A stretch of DNA of 64,000 nt from Branchiostoma floridae. Taxonomy: Eukaryota > Chordata > Leptocardii > Amphioxiformes > Branchiostomatidae. This document shows positions 33,441 to 46,305 of this stretch, one piece after another (the stretch's first letter is position 1; every line of letters starts with the position of its first letter). Below the pieces are notes generated by a model. It saw nothing but the letters and a program-made list of their open reading frames with translations. It searched no databases and was not told where the DNA came from. The stretch is from contig NC_049984.1 in assembly GCF_000003815.2 (NCBI RefSeq), forward strand, positions 18,395,062-18,459,061. The letters run 5' to 3'. Made by a program: the position numbers and the translations under genes.

Positions 33441-34105
33441 GTAAGTCTAGAATCTACTTAAATTATTCAGCAAAGCAAATAGGATGTAAAATCTGCTTGT
33501 CTCTAGTGTATAGTTATTGTGCATGTGATTTCATTAACTTTTGTAAAACCAACGATATTCAGAAGGCTTCAGAAGTACCACGAGTGTTATCATACAATGT
33601 TGATTGAATGAGTAGAGATTAAAAGACGTCACCCTAGAGGATTATTGTTAACCTACGCCGTAGACGTTTCAACTTTCACATCGCTTGATAGATTTTTATG
33701 CCCGTCAAAGGCACATGTGTGAATAGCAGGCGAAATCTTTACTTGCGGCACAAGTGAATAAACGCTTTTTGAAAAGTTGGTAAGGAGGAACAATATTAAA
33801 CGGGGAGGATTATTGTCGAGGAAATTCGTCCTTGGGAGGAAGTTACTAGTATGCCATGGTGAGGAGAAGTAATTCTATGGAACGTTGATATTAATATTTT
33901 TCAGTTGTAGTTGTACTCTACTCTCTTTACTCTATATGAAGCATGGACATGGACACCTGACGTGCTAATTCAGATTACGCTTAGTCTACAGTTTAGTCTT
34001 TGTTCTGTGCGTTTAGTTGTTACACAACATTGTGCATGTACACAGCCAAGATACGCTACTGAAGTACAGAGAAGAAAACAACTTCGCTGGAATTTCACAG
34101 GTTTT

Positions 34106-34245
34106 ATCCCCAGGGGCAGGCAGGCGAGTTTCTAAAGCTTGACTCCCTGCTGACAATAATCCCGATAGCCCGTCCGAACGGTTCAAACGGTTCGGGATTT
34201 ACTGTGGCGTGTCCAGAGATCCGCCTGGCTCCGACATGTCCGACC
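34106..34245 (+). repeat. 140-bp repeat, copy 1
   Basis: TATCCCCAGGGGCAGGCAGG, AAAGCTTGACTCCCTGCTGA, CAATAATC, the CGTCCGAACGGTTC word and GAGATCCGCCTG are shared in the same order with 35010-35150. Confidence 0.7.
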
Positions 34246-35009
34246 CGTGAGAACGTTGCCCCCAACCAGGGAGGTTTTATCAAACCCGGGACATTGAGGA
34301 AACAACTTCGTTACCTTCGTCATGGATTTAAAATTACCTCCGATCAGTGGTGTATGCGGAAATTGTAAGACGATCATAATCACATCATTATCTTCGCCGA
34401 GAAGGTTATATTTATGATATAATTTGCAACGGTACGTGGAAACATGACTTCCTCTTTGATGCAACAAGTGAAAATTACGTCATACCACTGTGTTTCCACG
34501 AAAATGGGCGCTGGAACAACATTGTGCATAATACAGCCCCCAGAAGTCCCAGTAAGTGCGGAAAAAATACATGGATACTTCAGTTAGCCAGGATTTTGAC
34601 TGTGCTGTTGATAATTTCACATCTAACACACTTGGTAACACAGCTAAACGATGTAAAACAGTTTCTTACCAGTTCAGTCTTGAACAAGAAGGGGTGTTTG
34701 TATTCCAGTCCGTTCGTATTCCACGGAAGTTTCGGCAGTCGGTTGGAACAGCACCAGAACATAATTCCACACAAATTGTTTGTGTTGCTAGTCCTTTTCC
34801 ATCTCTCCATGGCAGTTTGATGCATCCTGACCCGAAACGACAACGTACAAACCCCTCACGCGACACCTCTTCCAACTTATCCATGATAGTCTGTACATTT
34901 AGCCTAAGTATAAGACTAAAAAGCGGAAAAATAACACAGGACATCAGGAAACGGTTTAGTGATGAGTTTTCAATTTGAAATGACCGCGACGCACGCGCAA
35001 TGCTCATGT

Positions 35010-35150
35010 TATCCACAGGGGCAGACAGGGGAGTCTTTCAAGCTTGACACCCTGCTGACAATAATCGTGATAGCCGGTCCGAACGTTCAGAACGGTTCGG
35101 GAGGCACTGTTGCGTGTCCTGAGATCCGCCTGTCCCTGGCCCGATCCAGG
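35010..35150 (+). repeat. 140-bp repeat, copy 2
   Basis: A direct, diverged copy of 34106-34245 about 0.9 kb downstream, again including GGTCCGAACG and AACGGTTCGGGAGGC. Confidence 0.7.
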
Positions 35151-35563
35151 GCAGTTCTCAGTCTAACCTTTCATCTTACGAAGGATGAAGCGTCCAAATT
35201 TCTCAGGGGAACATGACACCGACCCCTAGATTGTGCGTCACCATCCCCAACCCCTATCAATTTACGACGCACGGGTAGTGCATAGTCTCTCCTTCTGTAA
35301 GTGTAACGTGCTGGATGCAGCCATCCACGGCGTTTCTTGATCCAGTCGTCGCTTCGACTAACGAGTAATATATTTTCGAATTTTTATTGTACGTTTGTGC
35401 TCTTAAAGCTAAGTACAGGTCAAAATGATAAAGTAGTTCTAACGCTTCTAACAACAATATGCATGTAAAATGGTGGCGTTAGATGTTCGGCTAACCGTTA
35501 CCCGTGTCCGAGGCTGTTTTGGATACCGTACTCCAGCGTGACACAGCACTGTACTTGTTTTTA

Positions 35564-35767
35564 GTCCCACTTTCTTGATATAATGTCACTGGTCAAACTC
35601 AACACGTTTTCAGCGAGTCGATTGAAGTCTCGCTGCTGCAGGTCGTCCAACAGGTGATCCAACCAGGTACTGCTCACAAGTTCCTTTCCGGCCAAAGCAT
35701 GCGCTTTGACTCCAAACGATGGTGGAAATTTTGGTAAGTGAGAAACATTCAAAATATTGCACTTCAC
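35564..35767 (-). CDS. Possible terminal exon of an unknown gene
   Basis: A minus-strand frame ending in a stop reads FPPSFGVKAHALAGKELVSS, TWLDHLLDDLQQRDFNRL, AENVLSLTSDII then SRKWD. The amphipathic helical pattern looks like protein, but no convincing acceptor lies in front. The plus strand has a consensus-like donor (GTAAGTGAG) in the same place. No family recognised. Confidence 0.3.
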
Positions 35768-36659
35768 AAATCATGTTAGGTATTGTCCACAAGGCGAGAT
35801 AATACCGGACGTCATGAAAGGCAATAAAGATGCTAAATACATTTTCAACATTATCTCCCGTATTATTGCACATTTGGACAGAATCGTCGCTTGGTACAAT
35901 GACAGTCAATCGAAACGTAGCGCTACTCAATGTCGTCTTATTTGTAAAGCGCCAGAGACAATTATTTAATCATAGGGTAGAAAGATTATATTTAGTTCTA
36001 CAGAAAACAATGGTGGTCTGTAACTTTTCCCCGCCCGTTTTAACGCCGTGCGAGCATGATCAATCCCGAGTCGTGTGGTGAAGACCTCAGGTGCCAGGGT
36101 GACCTACAATAGCATTGTCGTTTATTCTTCTTATAGTACTTTATTACACTGCGCTTGGAAGACAACGATTTTATTGGCGTGGGCAATGTAGTTAGCAAAT
36201 CAAACACGGCAGCAGAACGGACAATATAGCGTTCGTGTGATTTAGAAACGAAATACGGCGTGCCGAATTCTTATTCGCCATGCCACTGCGACTATCCGAG
36301 CGGTATCTGCTGTTACGTGTTTAAGACTTTTTTCTCATTTATCGCTAGAGAAAAATAAAGAGACAAACAGGACTAAAACATATTCATTCTTCATGAGAAC
36401 AGACTTTGTAACAATGACTTGTTCATACCTATAGATATTCATATGTCTGTTTAGTTATAGACCTTACGAAAGTCGCTTTACTTCTGTCGTGTCAATAAAG
36501 ATTTTATATGCTGCATGCACGGCATTTGGTAGTGTACGATATACGATGCAAAGACTGGTACTTCGTGGCAGATTACCCTTTAATAATGGTCGAGAGGATA
36601 AACATGTAGGTGTGATCCGCGCACTCAACGCTGCATGGGCGTGATGGGCAATCCAAACT

Positions 36660-36770
36660 GTGCAGGTCGCGTACTGTTCCCTGGCCGGCTACACTCCTCT
36701 GGCCGGCTTACTCTTCTATTTATTCTATTTCTACGGTTTTCCAGCGACCTGGAGTCTGGTAGAGACCAAG
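36660..36770. repeat. Half copy of the 17493 MITE family
   Basis: GTACTGTTCCCTGGCCGGCTA followed later by CTATTTCTACGGTTTTCCAGCG and GAGTCTGGTAGAGACC matches the right arm of the element at 17493-17682. The left arm is absent. Confidence 0.6.
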
Positions 36771-37914
36771 GACATTCTATCAGATAACGTCCTTGTAGAG
36801 AGTAACATTTTCCTGCAAGGAGAGAGCAGGCCGACTTCATTAGACCGCCCGGCGGTACCATAAACAGGCATTTGTAGCAGTTCTCCCACTCGGACGTATT
36901 TTCCCGTCCATAAAACTCGGACAGGGCCCACAACCTAAATTATGTCACAAAATGTGGCAATATGTAACTGCGAAAATGTTGGCAATGCCTGAATCACTTG
37001 AATTTATCGTAAAATTTCTCCGTTTGTCACATTTCTGCGTATGTTTAAAACTTCTTATTGACGACCAGGGGGCTCAAGTACGTGGTTGAACAACGTGTTT
37101 TGGCTCGCCATATTCAGATGAATTTCCAAGAAACTTGAAAGTGGGGCATAGGATTTCAGTTTCAGTTTCTTACAACCAATCATGTTGCTCATTATTTGCA
37201 GTGAAAATCGATGTCTCCGGCTCATTTCGTACAAATCGTAGCGATTGGCTAGCCAGTAAATAGATTGTCACACACTGTACACATCAAACGGCTGCCGCCA
37301 GAATGGCGCCATGGGAACGGCCAATGTGTGGTGGGAAGACCACCAGAGCGCCGCTCACGTGAGCCTCACAGGCAGGATGTCAATCAACCCGCTGTTTATT
37401 TCAGCGGGTGTGGCCTGGAACTGGGATCGCCGTGTTTGTCAATATCATCTTGCGCACTGGACAGTCGGCTTTCCGAGCAACGCTCGCGCATGCTGAAAAA
37501 CTGCACTGAGTAGCGGAGTAGATTCTTCAAAGGGGGACTCAACACTGTAAGCTGGAAATTGGAAAATGAACAGCATTTTATAAGTGTATGTAAACTTTAC
37601 TAGAAGACCCATCAGATTGTATTATACTCTACTCTTTACTTCAGATAGCCGTGCGTGGTGAACGAATATGCAAGAAAACACATCACCCGTTTATTAGTCG
37701 CGGCCAACATATAATATAGAAGAAAAGTTGTAGATTTGAAGGTAGAAAAATCTCATTTATATTTTATTTTCATAGGATTACTTACCAGGCTGTTGCCCCG
37801 CAATAATGGACGTAATGCATGCCTCTAACAATGTCTAATAGTCTCACCTACGGACTGTACCGCTCTTCTGGTCGCTGTGCTTAGTGTACGGAAGGGGGCG
37901 CTGTCGCACGGCTT

Positions 37915-38285
37915 CGTACAATTTAGGGACTTAGACAAAATTTGGCCGGGCGGCGGCAATTTTTTCTAAGTGTTTTACGGCGCCCAAAGCGTCCGGCGGT
38001 CCTGAACTGCCGAACGTGCTGAACCACTTAATGACGGTTCACCGCCCGGCGCGCGGACCGGCAGCCTCGCGGGCCGGACGGCTTTCACGTAGGCGGACCG
38101 TGTGGACTGCCCTCGGACCGGTCCGAACCGTTCGGGGCGAGTTGATTTTCACACAGGTTGAGTACTCTCTGAAATCACCTAGTACATGTTAAATATTTTA
38201 CAGGTTTCATGTTCAATGCTAGGGCCAAATAAAGACATTGTTACAGTTACTGCAGTGAAATGGTGTATACTGCATCCCAAAGAAC
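37915..38285 (-). repeat. Inverted relative of the GC-rich block
   Basis: Read on the minus strand it has TACACCATTTCACTGCA, later CTGTGTGAAAAT, then CCGAACGGTTCGGACCGG and further GC-rich sequence, the same order as at 31360-32165. Confidence 0.5.
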
Positions 38286-40130
38286 AAGTGGTAGTTAAAT
38301 TTTACGTAGTCATCAGATGCTGAAGAAGAGTGATGGATGTCATTTTACTTATTTTTAGATGTCAAGGCCAGTTAATTTGTGAATTTTTAGATGTCCAGAA
38401 ATAAATCTCTGAATTTCATCCAGTTGTTAAGAGATTGAATTGCCTTAAAATGTTAACTGTTATTGTAAATGCACATCCTTGTTGAAACTGTCATTCTAAC
38501 AACTAACGTTATAACTTTTTCATCTGAATCATTCATAAGTTTGCCCCCCACCTCCACTCCAATCCATATACTGTTACAGTGTTAGTACGTGTCCAATACA
38601 TGACGTCCTAATTAACAGCTCCCCGGCCCGCTGTGCCATGCCAACAGCACTATTGAAAATCCTTGGCAACCCCAACACTCCATAATCATCTTTTGTTCTG
38701 GTCACTGCCTTCAACACTCATCAAACAGTGTGAATGGTCTGGAGCAGGCACAGATGGTCTGGTCAGTCTGGCAGAAAATCAAACTGCATTTACCGCAAGG
38801 CATCGGTGCTCGGTTCAGTGGTTGTTCAACTGACTCTGTAAAAGCCACAAATTGCTTTTTTTGGATGGCTGGAAATCGGGCTGTAACAGTTAATCAATGC
38901 TTCTTCTTCTTGCGCTGTCTTACAAGAAAGGCAAAAAGGAAACGTGAAACTTGCACTTGACTCTATATATTCATGGTTCCTGAAACTCACAGTGCATACA
39001 CAAATTGATTTCCCCCTCACTCTGTTGATCTTCATGTTGAGAATTGAGTGTATTCTCTGTACACCAATAGGTTTTAGGATCTGAAATAGGACTCTTGGTA
39101 CAGTTTTATTCCAGTAATAGCTGCAGCCTTGTGATGGGAATGGTTGTCATAGATGCTAATGTTGACAGTTGGTTATGTCATAGTCATGCTGAACATTCAA
39201 CAATAAAAAAATTAAAGTGGACACGCCTCAAAATACCAATACCATACTCTAAGCACATTTCAGATAATGAACCAAACATAGCACAGCTGCACAAAGCTTT
39301 TAATACGCCTATATTTTATCTTCTGTCGGGAGGAGATAATCGGATCTAACAGGGGATCAGTAAAATTGGTTTTCTGTAAAACGTGCCATTGATCTCACAG
39401 CTAATGGCTGAGAACCACACGCTGTCGTCTGATTGGCTGGAATTTAGGCTGCAATTCCTGCTACGTGACAGAATTATCTGCACGTGACAGTCCTGTGATG
39501 TTTTTCTTGGCTCTGGGCAAACAGTGCTGGCAGTACAAAGTTTGCAGTACAAAGATTGCACAATCAATCAATCAATCAATGACCACAGTGACTAGACTTA
39601 GTCCGATGGACGTGTCTGTACATGTGTATGATGTAATCTAGACTCCAGAAAAGGCCCTGAGTACCCAATGATCTGATTTTTCTAACAGCTGTAGGCTTAT
39701 AATTAGCTAAGGGCACAATCAAGAGAATTTGTTCTTTCTTGGATTCATGTTTAGCAAAGTTGTTTCAGGGAGATGCTTTTCATTTCCCTTGAACTTCTAC
39801 TGCAGCACTGTAACAAATTTTTAGCCGCTAGCGGGCCCGAAATCTACTCATTTCAGGACTCATCAAGACCTACCAACATACTTAATATCAATACAATCTT
39901 AATTCAGGCATTCTCGAGTTATGCTCGTCTTCTACACACACACATACATACATACACACATATATACATAGTACATAGTATTACATACATACAACACTAC
40001 CGAAAATATACCCTTCTTGGCAAAGGTAACTAGGCAATTACATTGCAAAGACAAAGTTTTTATTCTTACTAAAGTCTGGTACAGTTAACTAATTATTTTA
40101 TGGGTTCACAGTCATATAGACATTTTTTTG

Positions 40131-40210
40131 TCTTTCGCCGCGCTTCCGCGGCGAAAGGCAATCAGACTGATATTAGATTGCTGTCCGTCTGTCCGTCCGT
40201 CCGTCCGGGT
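40131..40210. repeat. GC hairpin followed by GTCC tract
   Basis: CTTTCGCCGCG-CTTC-CGCGGCGAAAG is a perfect 11-bp stem with a four-base loop (40132-40157). TCCGTCTGTCCGTCCGTCC follows about 30 bases later. This looks like the end of a dispersed element; its other end was not located. Confidence 0.5.
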
Positions 40211-40912
40211 CGACCATGCCATACCGTGCTAGCGAGATATTCTACCCTGCAGATTCGATGGTATTGCCAAAGGCCATGCAAGTACTAGTATGTATGACAT
40301 ACGTATCGGCCTGCCATGAATGTGCTGCTTGGTTTATGCATGGCTTATTAGCAGGAATAAAGGACCTGCAATGTGCCCTGCACAACGTATTTGTAGACGT
40401 CTATTCAACCAAAGACCTCCGCGATTCAACTTGTACTATATCTGCAAGGTAAAGAGAAAACATTTAAGGTATCTTTGCGTAGGTGTATTCGATGGATATC
40501 AGTCACACTTCGTTTCTCTTAGTGAACGCGGCACGTACGAAAGGGTCCAAACGTTGTGGTGTCTTTCCTCCCAGTAGGTAGGGGTAGGTTGGACCTTATG
40601 ATTAGGCGGTCGAGAAACACTGGGCAAGTTCCAAGGACGTTATCGTCCTTGGCAAGTTCAGAGCATAACAACGTTACAATGCCAGCAGTTGAAGGAAATC
40701 TTCATCTCAAAATCTGTCACTACCACACGGCAATATTGCAATGTAATTGTGGAATATAGCGTTTTTTGTGTGCGTAGAAATGTAAAAGAAATTTTCTTTG
40801 ACACGGGTGGGCGCAAAGCATCATGGGGCAGCAAAGAAAGTAGATAGCGGGGAACCCCCTACAGCTGTAGGATCAACCAATCAGAGGTGCGTATTGCGAT
40901 CACGTGCACGTC

Positions 40913-41105
40913 TTAGCTAGCTGCAAGCGTAAAAAATCCTGGAATTGGGCGGGCAGTCTTCAATCCCAGTGTCAAAGATATTTCCACGGCTTGCGGAGCT
41001 AGCGGCAATGCGAAAAAAATCCTCGGCTTGCGCTGAGGAACTGGGCGGGCAGTCTTCAGTCCCAATGCCGTCGACTGGACAGCGGCAAGCACGTCGCTAG
41101 CTCGT
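40913..41105. repeat. Imperfect tandem duplication with GGGCGGGCAGTCTTCA
   Basis: GGGCGGGCAGTCTTCAATCCCA and GGGCGGGCAGTCTTCAGTCCCA lie about 90 bases apart, each preceded by AAAAAATCCT. GCTAGCTGCAAGC at the left and CAAGC..GCTAGCTCG at the right suggest weak inverted ends. Confidence 0.5.
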
Positions 41106-41480
41106 GAAACACACAATGACGTAATTGCTGTTTGTTTTACTAGGGGTGAAACCGTCATTTCACCATGTTTCACTCTTTTGTCACGTAGGTGCAATATTTG
41201 CTTTCACCCTTCCATATTTACATGGGAACAATGCGAATCCGGGTGACACATTTTCACCGTGTTTCACCAACATTCACCCATTATGTGCCATTTTCACCGT
41301 ACGCCGTGTGGTAATGATCAAGGAGGTTAAAAAGAGATGGTAGTTGCAATGGAAAGAGATCCTAAAATCTTCCTAAACTTCAACCTACACAAGAATAGCA
41401 TCGGCTGTCCCGACATAGACAGGAGAAAAGCAAGGTAAGGGGTGGACACAATAAACTATACAGCAAAATATGACTTTTAG

Positions 41481-43060
41481 CAAGGAGGTTAAAGGACAGC
41501 ATCAGAAAATTTTCAATTCTTTATTTTCCAGTAGTTTACTCATTAAAAAGTTGATGTACGTCAATTTTTACATTGATCCGCCTAATATGACCCTGTAGAC
41601 ACGTTTGAACTTCGCGCTCTCCTCCTCTCCCCGCCGCGCTGGCCGATGACGTAATGGCCTCGTTCTGATCGTCTGAGATTGTATGACGTCACGGATCCAA
41701 AACTTCTAGCCAGCCATTTTTCTCGGTGAACCTCGGTCCTCTCAGCGGTGAATAATCACCCCGCCATTCTGGAGTTCAGTTTGTTGTTGTTGAAAATTAC
41801 TTTCGTGGACCTGTAAGTCGCATTGTGAGCTGTCTACGAAGCCATAGTCCCCGGGAGACTGAACATGAATAAGCTTGCCTGCGAGTAAACCGCGCGGCGA
41901 CGGGACGAAATCAAAACAATGGCGGTGGGGGAGGTTCACGCACCGTGCTTTTCTGGACTTTTACAAGAGCGAGTTCGGGTCAGTTCTTACCTTCTCCTTT
42001 CCGGACAGCACAGCGATAGTTACACGTAAGCTTCCACGAATTTTGGTTGAATTCACAATTGTCCAACTGGCAGGGACATTAAAAAAAACCATTTTTCCTC
42101 TGACAACATACCCTTGATCGCTACATATCGAACGACCCCCTTTTCGCGCCGAAACAGATAGCACCGCAACTGTACAGATCGTGCGAGTTACGCCTCGCCT
42201 CTCACTTTATTTTCTGTTTCTCGGGTAAATCATCCGGACTGGTCGGTTTTTCAATCATGTAGCTTTGGCAGAGCCCCCTTGGGGTTCATTCAAAACAAAT
42301 CACGGACTCTGAAACGAAGCCGACATTTCGCGCCATTCACAATGCCGGCCTGTGTTGTATGTAAAGACAACAATGCTGTATGTATGTTTCGGCGCGGAAG
42401 GGGGATCGTTCGATATGTAGCGATCAAGGGTATGTTGTCAGAGGAAAAATGTTTTTTTTTAATGTCCATGCCAGTTGGACAATTGTGAATTCAACCAAAA
42501 TTCGTGGAAGCTTACGTGTAATTATCGCTGTGCTGTCCGGAAAGGAGAAGGTAAGAACTGACCCGAACTCGCTCTTGTAAAAGTCCAGAAAGGCACGGTG
42601 CGTGAACCTCCCCCACCGCCATTGTTTTGATTTCGTCCCGTCGCCGCGCGGTTTACTCGCAGGCAAGCTTATTCATGTTCAGTCTCCCGGGGACTATGGC
42701 TTCGTAGACAGCTCACAATGCGACTTACAGGTCCACGAAAGTAATTTTCAACAACAACAAACTGAACTCCAGAATGGCGGGGTGATTATTCACCGCTGAG
42801 AGGACCGAGGTTCACCGAGAAAAATGGCTGGCTAGAAGTTTTGGATCCGTGACGTCATACAATCTCAGACGATCAGAACGAGGCCATTACGTCATCGGCC
42901 AGCGCGGCGGGGAGAGGAGGAGAGCGCGAAGTTCAAACGTGTCTACAGGGTCATATTAGGCGGATCAATGTAAAAATTGACGTACATCAACTTTTTAATG
43001 AGTAAACTACTGGAAAATAAAGAATTGAAAATTTTCTGATGCTGTCCTTTAACCTCCTTG
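41481..43060. mobile_element. Large foldback element with arms of about 680 bp
   Basis: 41481-42159 and 42382-43060 are near-identical inverted arms around a spacer of about 220 bp. The ends are CAAGGAGGTTAAAGGACAGC and its inverse, and CTTTTAG is repeated directly at 41474-41480 and 43061-43067. Each arm holds the same 65-codon open frame (MNLPHRHCFDFVPSPRGL...), with no recognised domain. The spacer opens a short frame MPACVVCKDNNAVC that runs into the right arm. No transposase is present. Confidence 0.85.
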
Positions 43061-43568
43061 CTTTTAGTCCTTCTTTAACCTCCTTGCTTTTAGTCTTCAG
43101 ATGCGCCATATGCATGACGGGTAAAATGTTGATTTGTACCTGTTTTTACAGATTTCATGTTTTTAAGAAACTGACAAATGTCGTAAGTGTTGTCCAAAAT
43201 TTAACATTATTTGGCGGATATCCACAGTATTTGTTGTAGCATTCTAAAGCTATGAAAACTTCATAACTAAATAAAATGATAACATGCTCTTGGCCACAAA
43301 AGAAGTGACCAACAGTAATTATATTGTCTGGCTATGTTACATTTGCTATTTGACCTGAAGTCCAAATTTCTGGAGAATCATTATTTGTTTGGTTGTTTGG
43401 AGGTTTGGTTGTTGAACCTCATATTTAAAACAAGGAGAGTTTTCGGTTTTTACAGTGAGTAGGTTAGTTCCAGTGCCACAAAGCCTGTGTCTACATCAAA
43501 CATGTGTCTAGTTGTAACATATTTTGATTACCCCACAACTCGCTCATTTTTGCATCCCCTTTCCTTAC

Positions 43569-43719
43569 AGAGAGAGCATTAAGCAGGTAGCTAAGCTGTT
43601 GGTGCAGATCCATGCCTTGGACCACGCCCTGCAGGTCGCCAGAGAACACAGCCTCAAGGATCTCAAACAGATGGTTGTCGGGCGGTAGCACATGGTTACC
43701 ACACAGGATACTATACATC
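43569..43719 (-). CDS. Possible internal exon of an unknown gene
   Basis: Reads MYSILCGNHVLPPDNHLFEI, LEAVFSGDLQGVVQGM, DLHQQLSYLLNALS then GTAAGG. Acceptors fit at TTTCTGAAG or seven bases later. The helical, protein-like pattern and consensus donor support an exon. It is on the same strand as the candidate at 35564-35767, but phase continuity could not be shown. Confidence 0.4.
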
Positions 43720-45858
43720 CTTCAGAAACTTGGGAACATGGGCTTTCAAAAAACTTACCACCTGTAGCTTTTACACTGGTCAGCTTGTGGTCATCTCATA
43801 TGGTAAAGGATATCTAGTCCATTGTATAGTAAGTCCTTTCATGAACTAGTGATATTGAGTAGCACAAACTTAGATGGGGGAGGGGAGGACCAGGTCGGAT
43901 CAAAGAAATCTCCAATTGTTTCCATCTCATGTGAACTGGGTTGACAGACATGATGTAAGATTTTGGTGTAGAAATGGCCATTGTAACAAACCTATAATTA
44001 CCGGTATGTAATTTTAGTACGCCTTATTCTTATAAAGGATTCATACCTTCTGTAACATCTGGAGTCTGTACATGTTCATAGTGTGTACTGGTGCAGTCTC
44101 TCTGCTAGCAGGTAGTGAAGAAATACAGTCAGAATATGATGTCCTTTCCACTTTTACATTGTACAACTCAAGTGATGGCTATCATGAGGAAATATCTGCC
44201 TTTGATCAACATTCATTGAACGGAAAAAAAGCATCCATCCTGAATCTTAGCACATTCTAATCGTGTTTGGTGAAGACTGGTGACAGTGTATAGATTGACT
44301 TGAGTAGGGAACTGTGAGCATTGTACATACAGGAAAGATGTGAAAGCTATATACAATGTATCTACTGAGTTTTGTGGAGGTCTACTGTCAAAAGAGTCAA
44401 ATAAAACTTGACTTTTTTTTTTGCATACAAAAATCGTTACCGACTGAATTTGTCACAGTTATTCTATTTATGAATCTCCTAAAGGCACAGCATCAAGTTC
44501 TCTGACGAGGTCTTTTTTAACCTCCTTGGTGTTATTAAACAGCCGTCGGGGTCTCGCTGGCGGCGTCTCGCGTCCTCCCCAGCCATGTGGAAATTTTGGA
44601 AGGTCGGTGACCGGAGAGAGCTCGCCCGGAACGTCGCATGTATAGACAACTACTTTTGTATAGTTGCATATGTTGGAACAAATAGCAATTTATTACAGGC
44701 CTGCGATAACAAAACCTACTAGTATATTGTTTTCGTTGGCGTCCATGGGCGCCACCATTTTGTCCCAAGGGAGTGTCGCATGTTGGGAAGGGGTGTCGCG
44801 ATTTTGATGTGTTATTACGATGTTACAATTTTCGGACCATATATCCGTGCACAAAATAAAGCGCTTATATACCGACGCTTTCGATCAGTCCTCTGATCCT
44901 TCTCAAGTTGAAATGACCCAGAGCCTAAGTCACGATGTGGAGAATTACCTCTATGAAATCCAGAATTGTGCAGAGATCTGACGTGGGGTGGGAGGCGGTT
45001 GCATGTGGAAAATTGCTTACTACTCGAAATTTCAAGGGATCTTCGTGGAAGAAACTTCAACAAAAGTGTATCCCTCTTTGATATATGTAAAATACACTGA
45101 CTAATATTTTATCTAATTGATTTCAAATGAGAAGATTCCAAGCTACCCCGATGGAGTGAGTTTGTGGCCCATAACCACTGACGTAATGAATCAAAATCTC
45201 AATAATTTTGCATTCCGAAAAGAAATGAAACGTTCCTTTCAACATACCACAATGAAACTGCATTTGCATTTTGAAACTCATTAAGTACAATTTTATTAAC
45301 AGACCTGACAAAAATCAGTAAACTGGATGCTGCACCAATTAGAAAATGAACACATTATATCAGCAGGCATCTATACGTTTAAGGGCTTACTGGTGCAATA
45401 AATTACGAGAACAAATTGAATAAACTTTGTACGTCAACGTACAGAACAAGTGTTGTTCACATGAACATAGGACTTTATAACACCAGTGGTAATCAGATAC
45501 TCCACTAATTCCTTAGTAGCGAAATGGACAATTGTTTTGAGTATCGCCCCTTCAAAAGTTTTCACAGACCATCAAGTCCGGACCTGCACCTGATCCTTTG
45601 TACCTGTACCTGAATTTTCTGTTCCAGTACCCACCCCTAGTTCATACCATTGAAACTGTTCTGAAACTCATCTGGTAAAAGTTTTACCTACACAATATAA
45701 GTAAGCGAAAGACCAGCTTTTTTTAAAAGCTCTTGTTTTCATTCTAACAAAGTTTGGTAGAGATTTATTGCTAATTATTTGCTGCCAAAAGTGTCAGGTA
45801 TAGCCTGAGTCACGCTAAGTCTTCTTATCTAGACTTAACCGATGTCTTCCTATTCCAG

Positions 45859-46002
45859 GCAATCCACCAGGTTAATAAAGGTGCTTCCAGTGCTTTATTT
45901 GGCCTGACAGTACGAGGACTATTTAAACCCGCAGGCATTAGCGGGGGACTAACGGACCGTCGTACCTGCGTCATAAGGACAGTAAAACGTGCGTCACCGT
46001 AA
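45859..46002 (+). CDS. Possible short terminal exon
   Basis: After a good acceptor (CTTCCTATTCCAG) 47 codons run AIHQVNKGASSALFGLTVRG, LFKPAGISGGLTDRRTCVIR, TVKRASP to TAA. Kept only as a weak candidate because the opposite strand is open as well. Confidence 0.2.
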   Translation, partial: AIHQVNKGASSALFGLTVRGLFKPAGISGGLTDRRTCVIRTVKRASP

Positions 46003-46102
46003 TGACCCAATGATTGCCAATCTTGTGTGCACCTGGGACACCACTGTATGATGTCAATCTAAATTACAGCTGCAGTATTCCGCCCTACAGGCGGCAGTAA
46101 AA

Positions 46103-46305
46103 CTACTGTGAAGTGCAGAAAATTTCGCAGTGGTTTTATGTTCGATGTTTTCGCATTGCCAATTCACAGCGAACTTAAAACCATCACGAACATGTTTCCA
46201 TGGCAGTATTAGAGACTACAGTGCATGGTGCTACTGCGAACTTAAAACCACCGCGAACAGTCCTTTTCCTGCTACAGTAAAATTAAATGCCTGCGAACTT
46301 TTTCC
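46103..46305. mobile_element. TACTGTAAATGCA MITE family, copy 1
   Basis: TACTGTGAAGTGCAGAAAAT, then TTCGCAGTGG, CAGCGAACTTAAAACCA and GCGAACTTAAAACCACCGCG. It lacks the typical right end, so it is decayed or truncated. Confidence 0.6.

Larger units (their letters stand above)
35768..41480. other. Mostly non-coding stretch with repeats
   Basis: Holds the half MITE at 36660, the inverted GC-rich block at 37915, the hairpin-GTCC element and the 40913 duplication. No exon with matching splice sites was found. Confidence 0.5.

Noticed and set aside
34556-34978. 140-codon frame (+)
   Set aside because: No domain and no splice or promoter support. Similar-length frames exist on the opposite strand.
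41742-42799. Identical 65-codon frames in both foldback arms
   Set aside because: They are the same sequence in inverted copies; no family is recognised and the frame stops at the arm. Reported only as part of the element.
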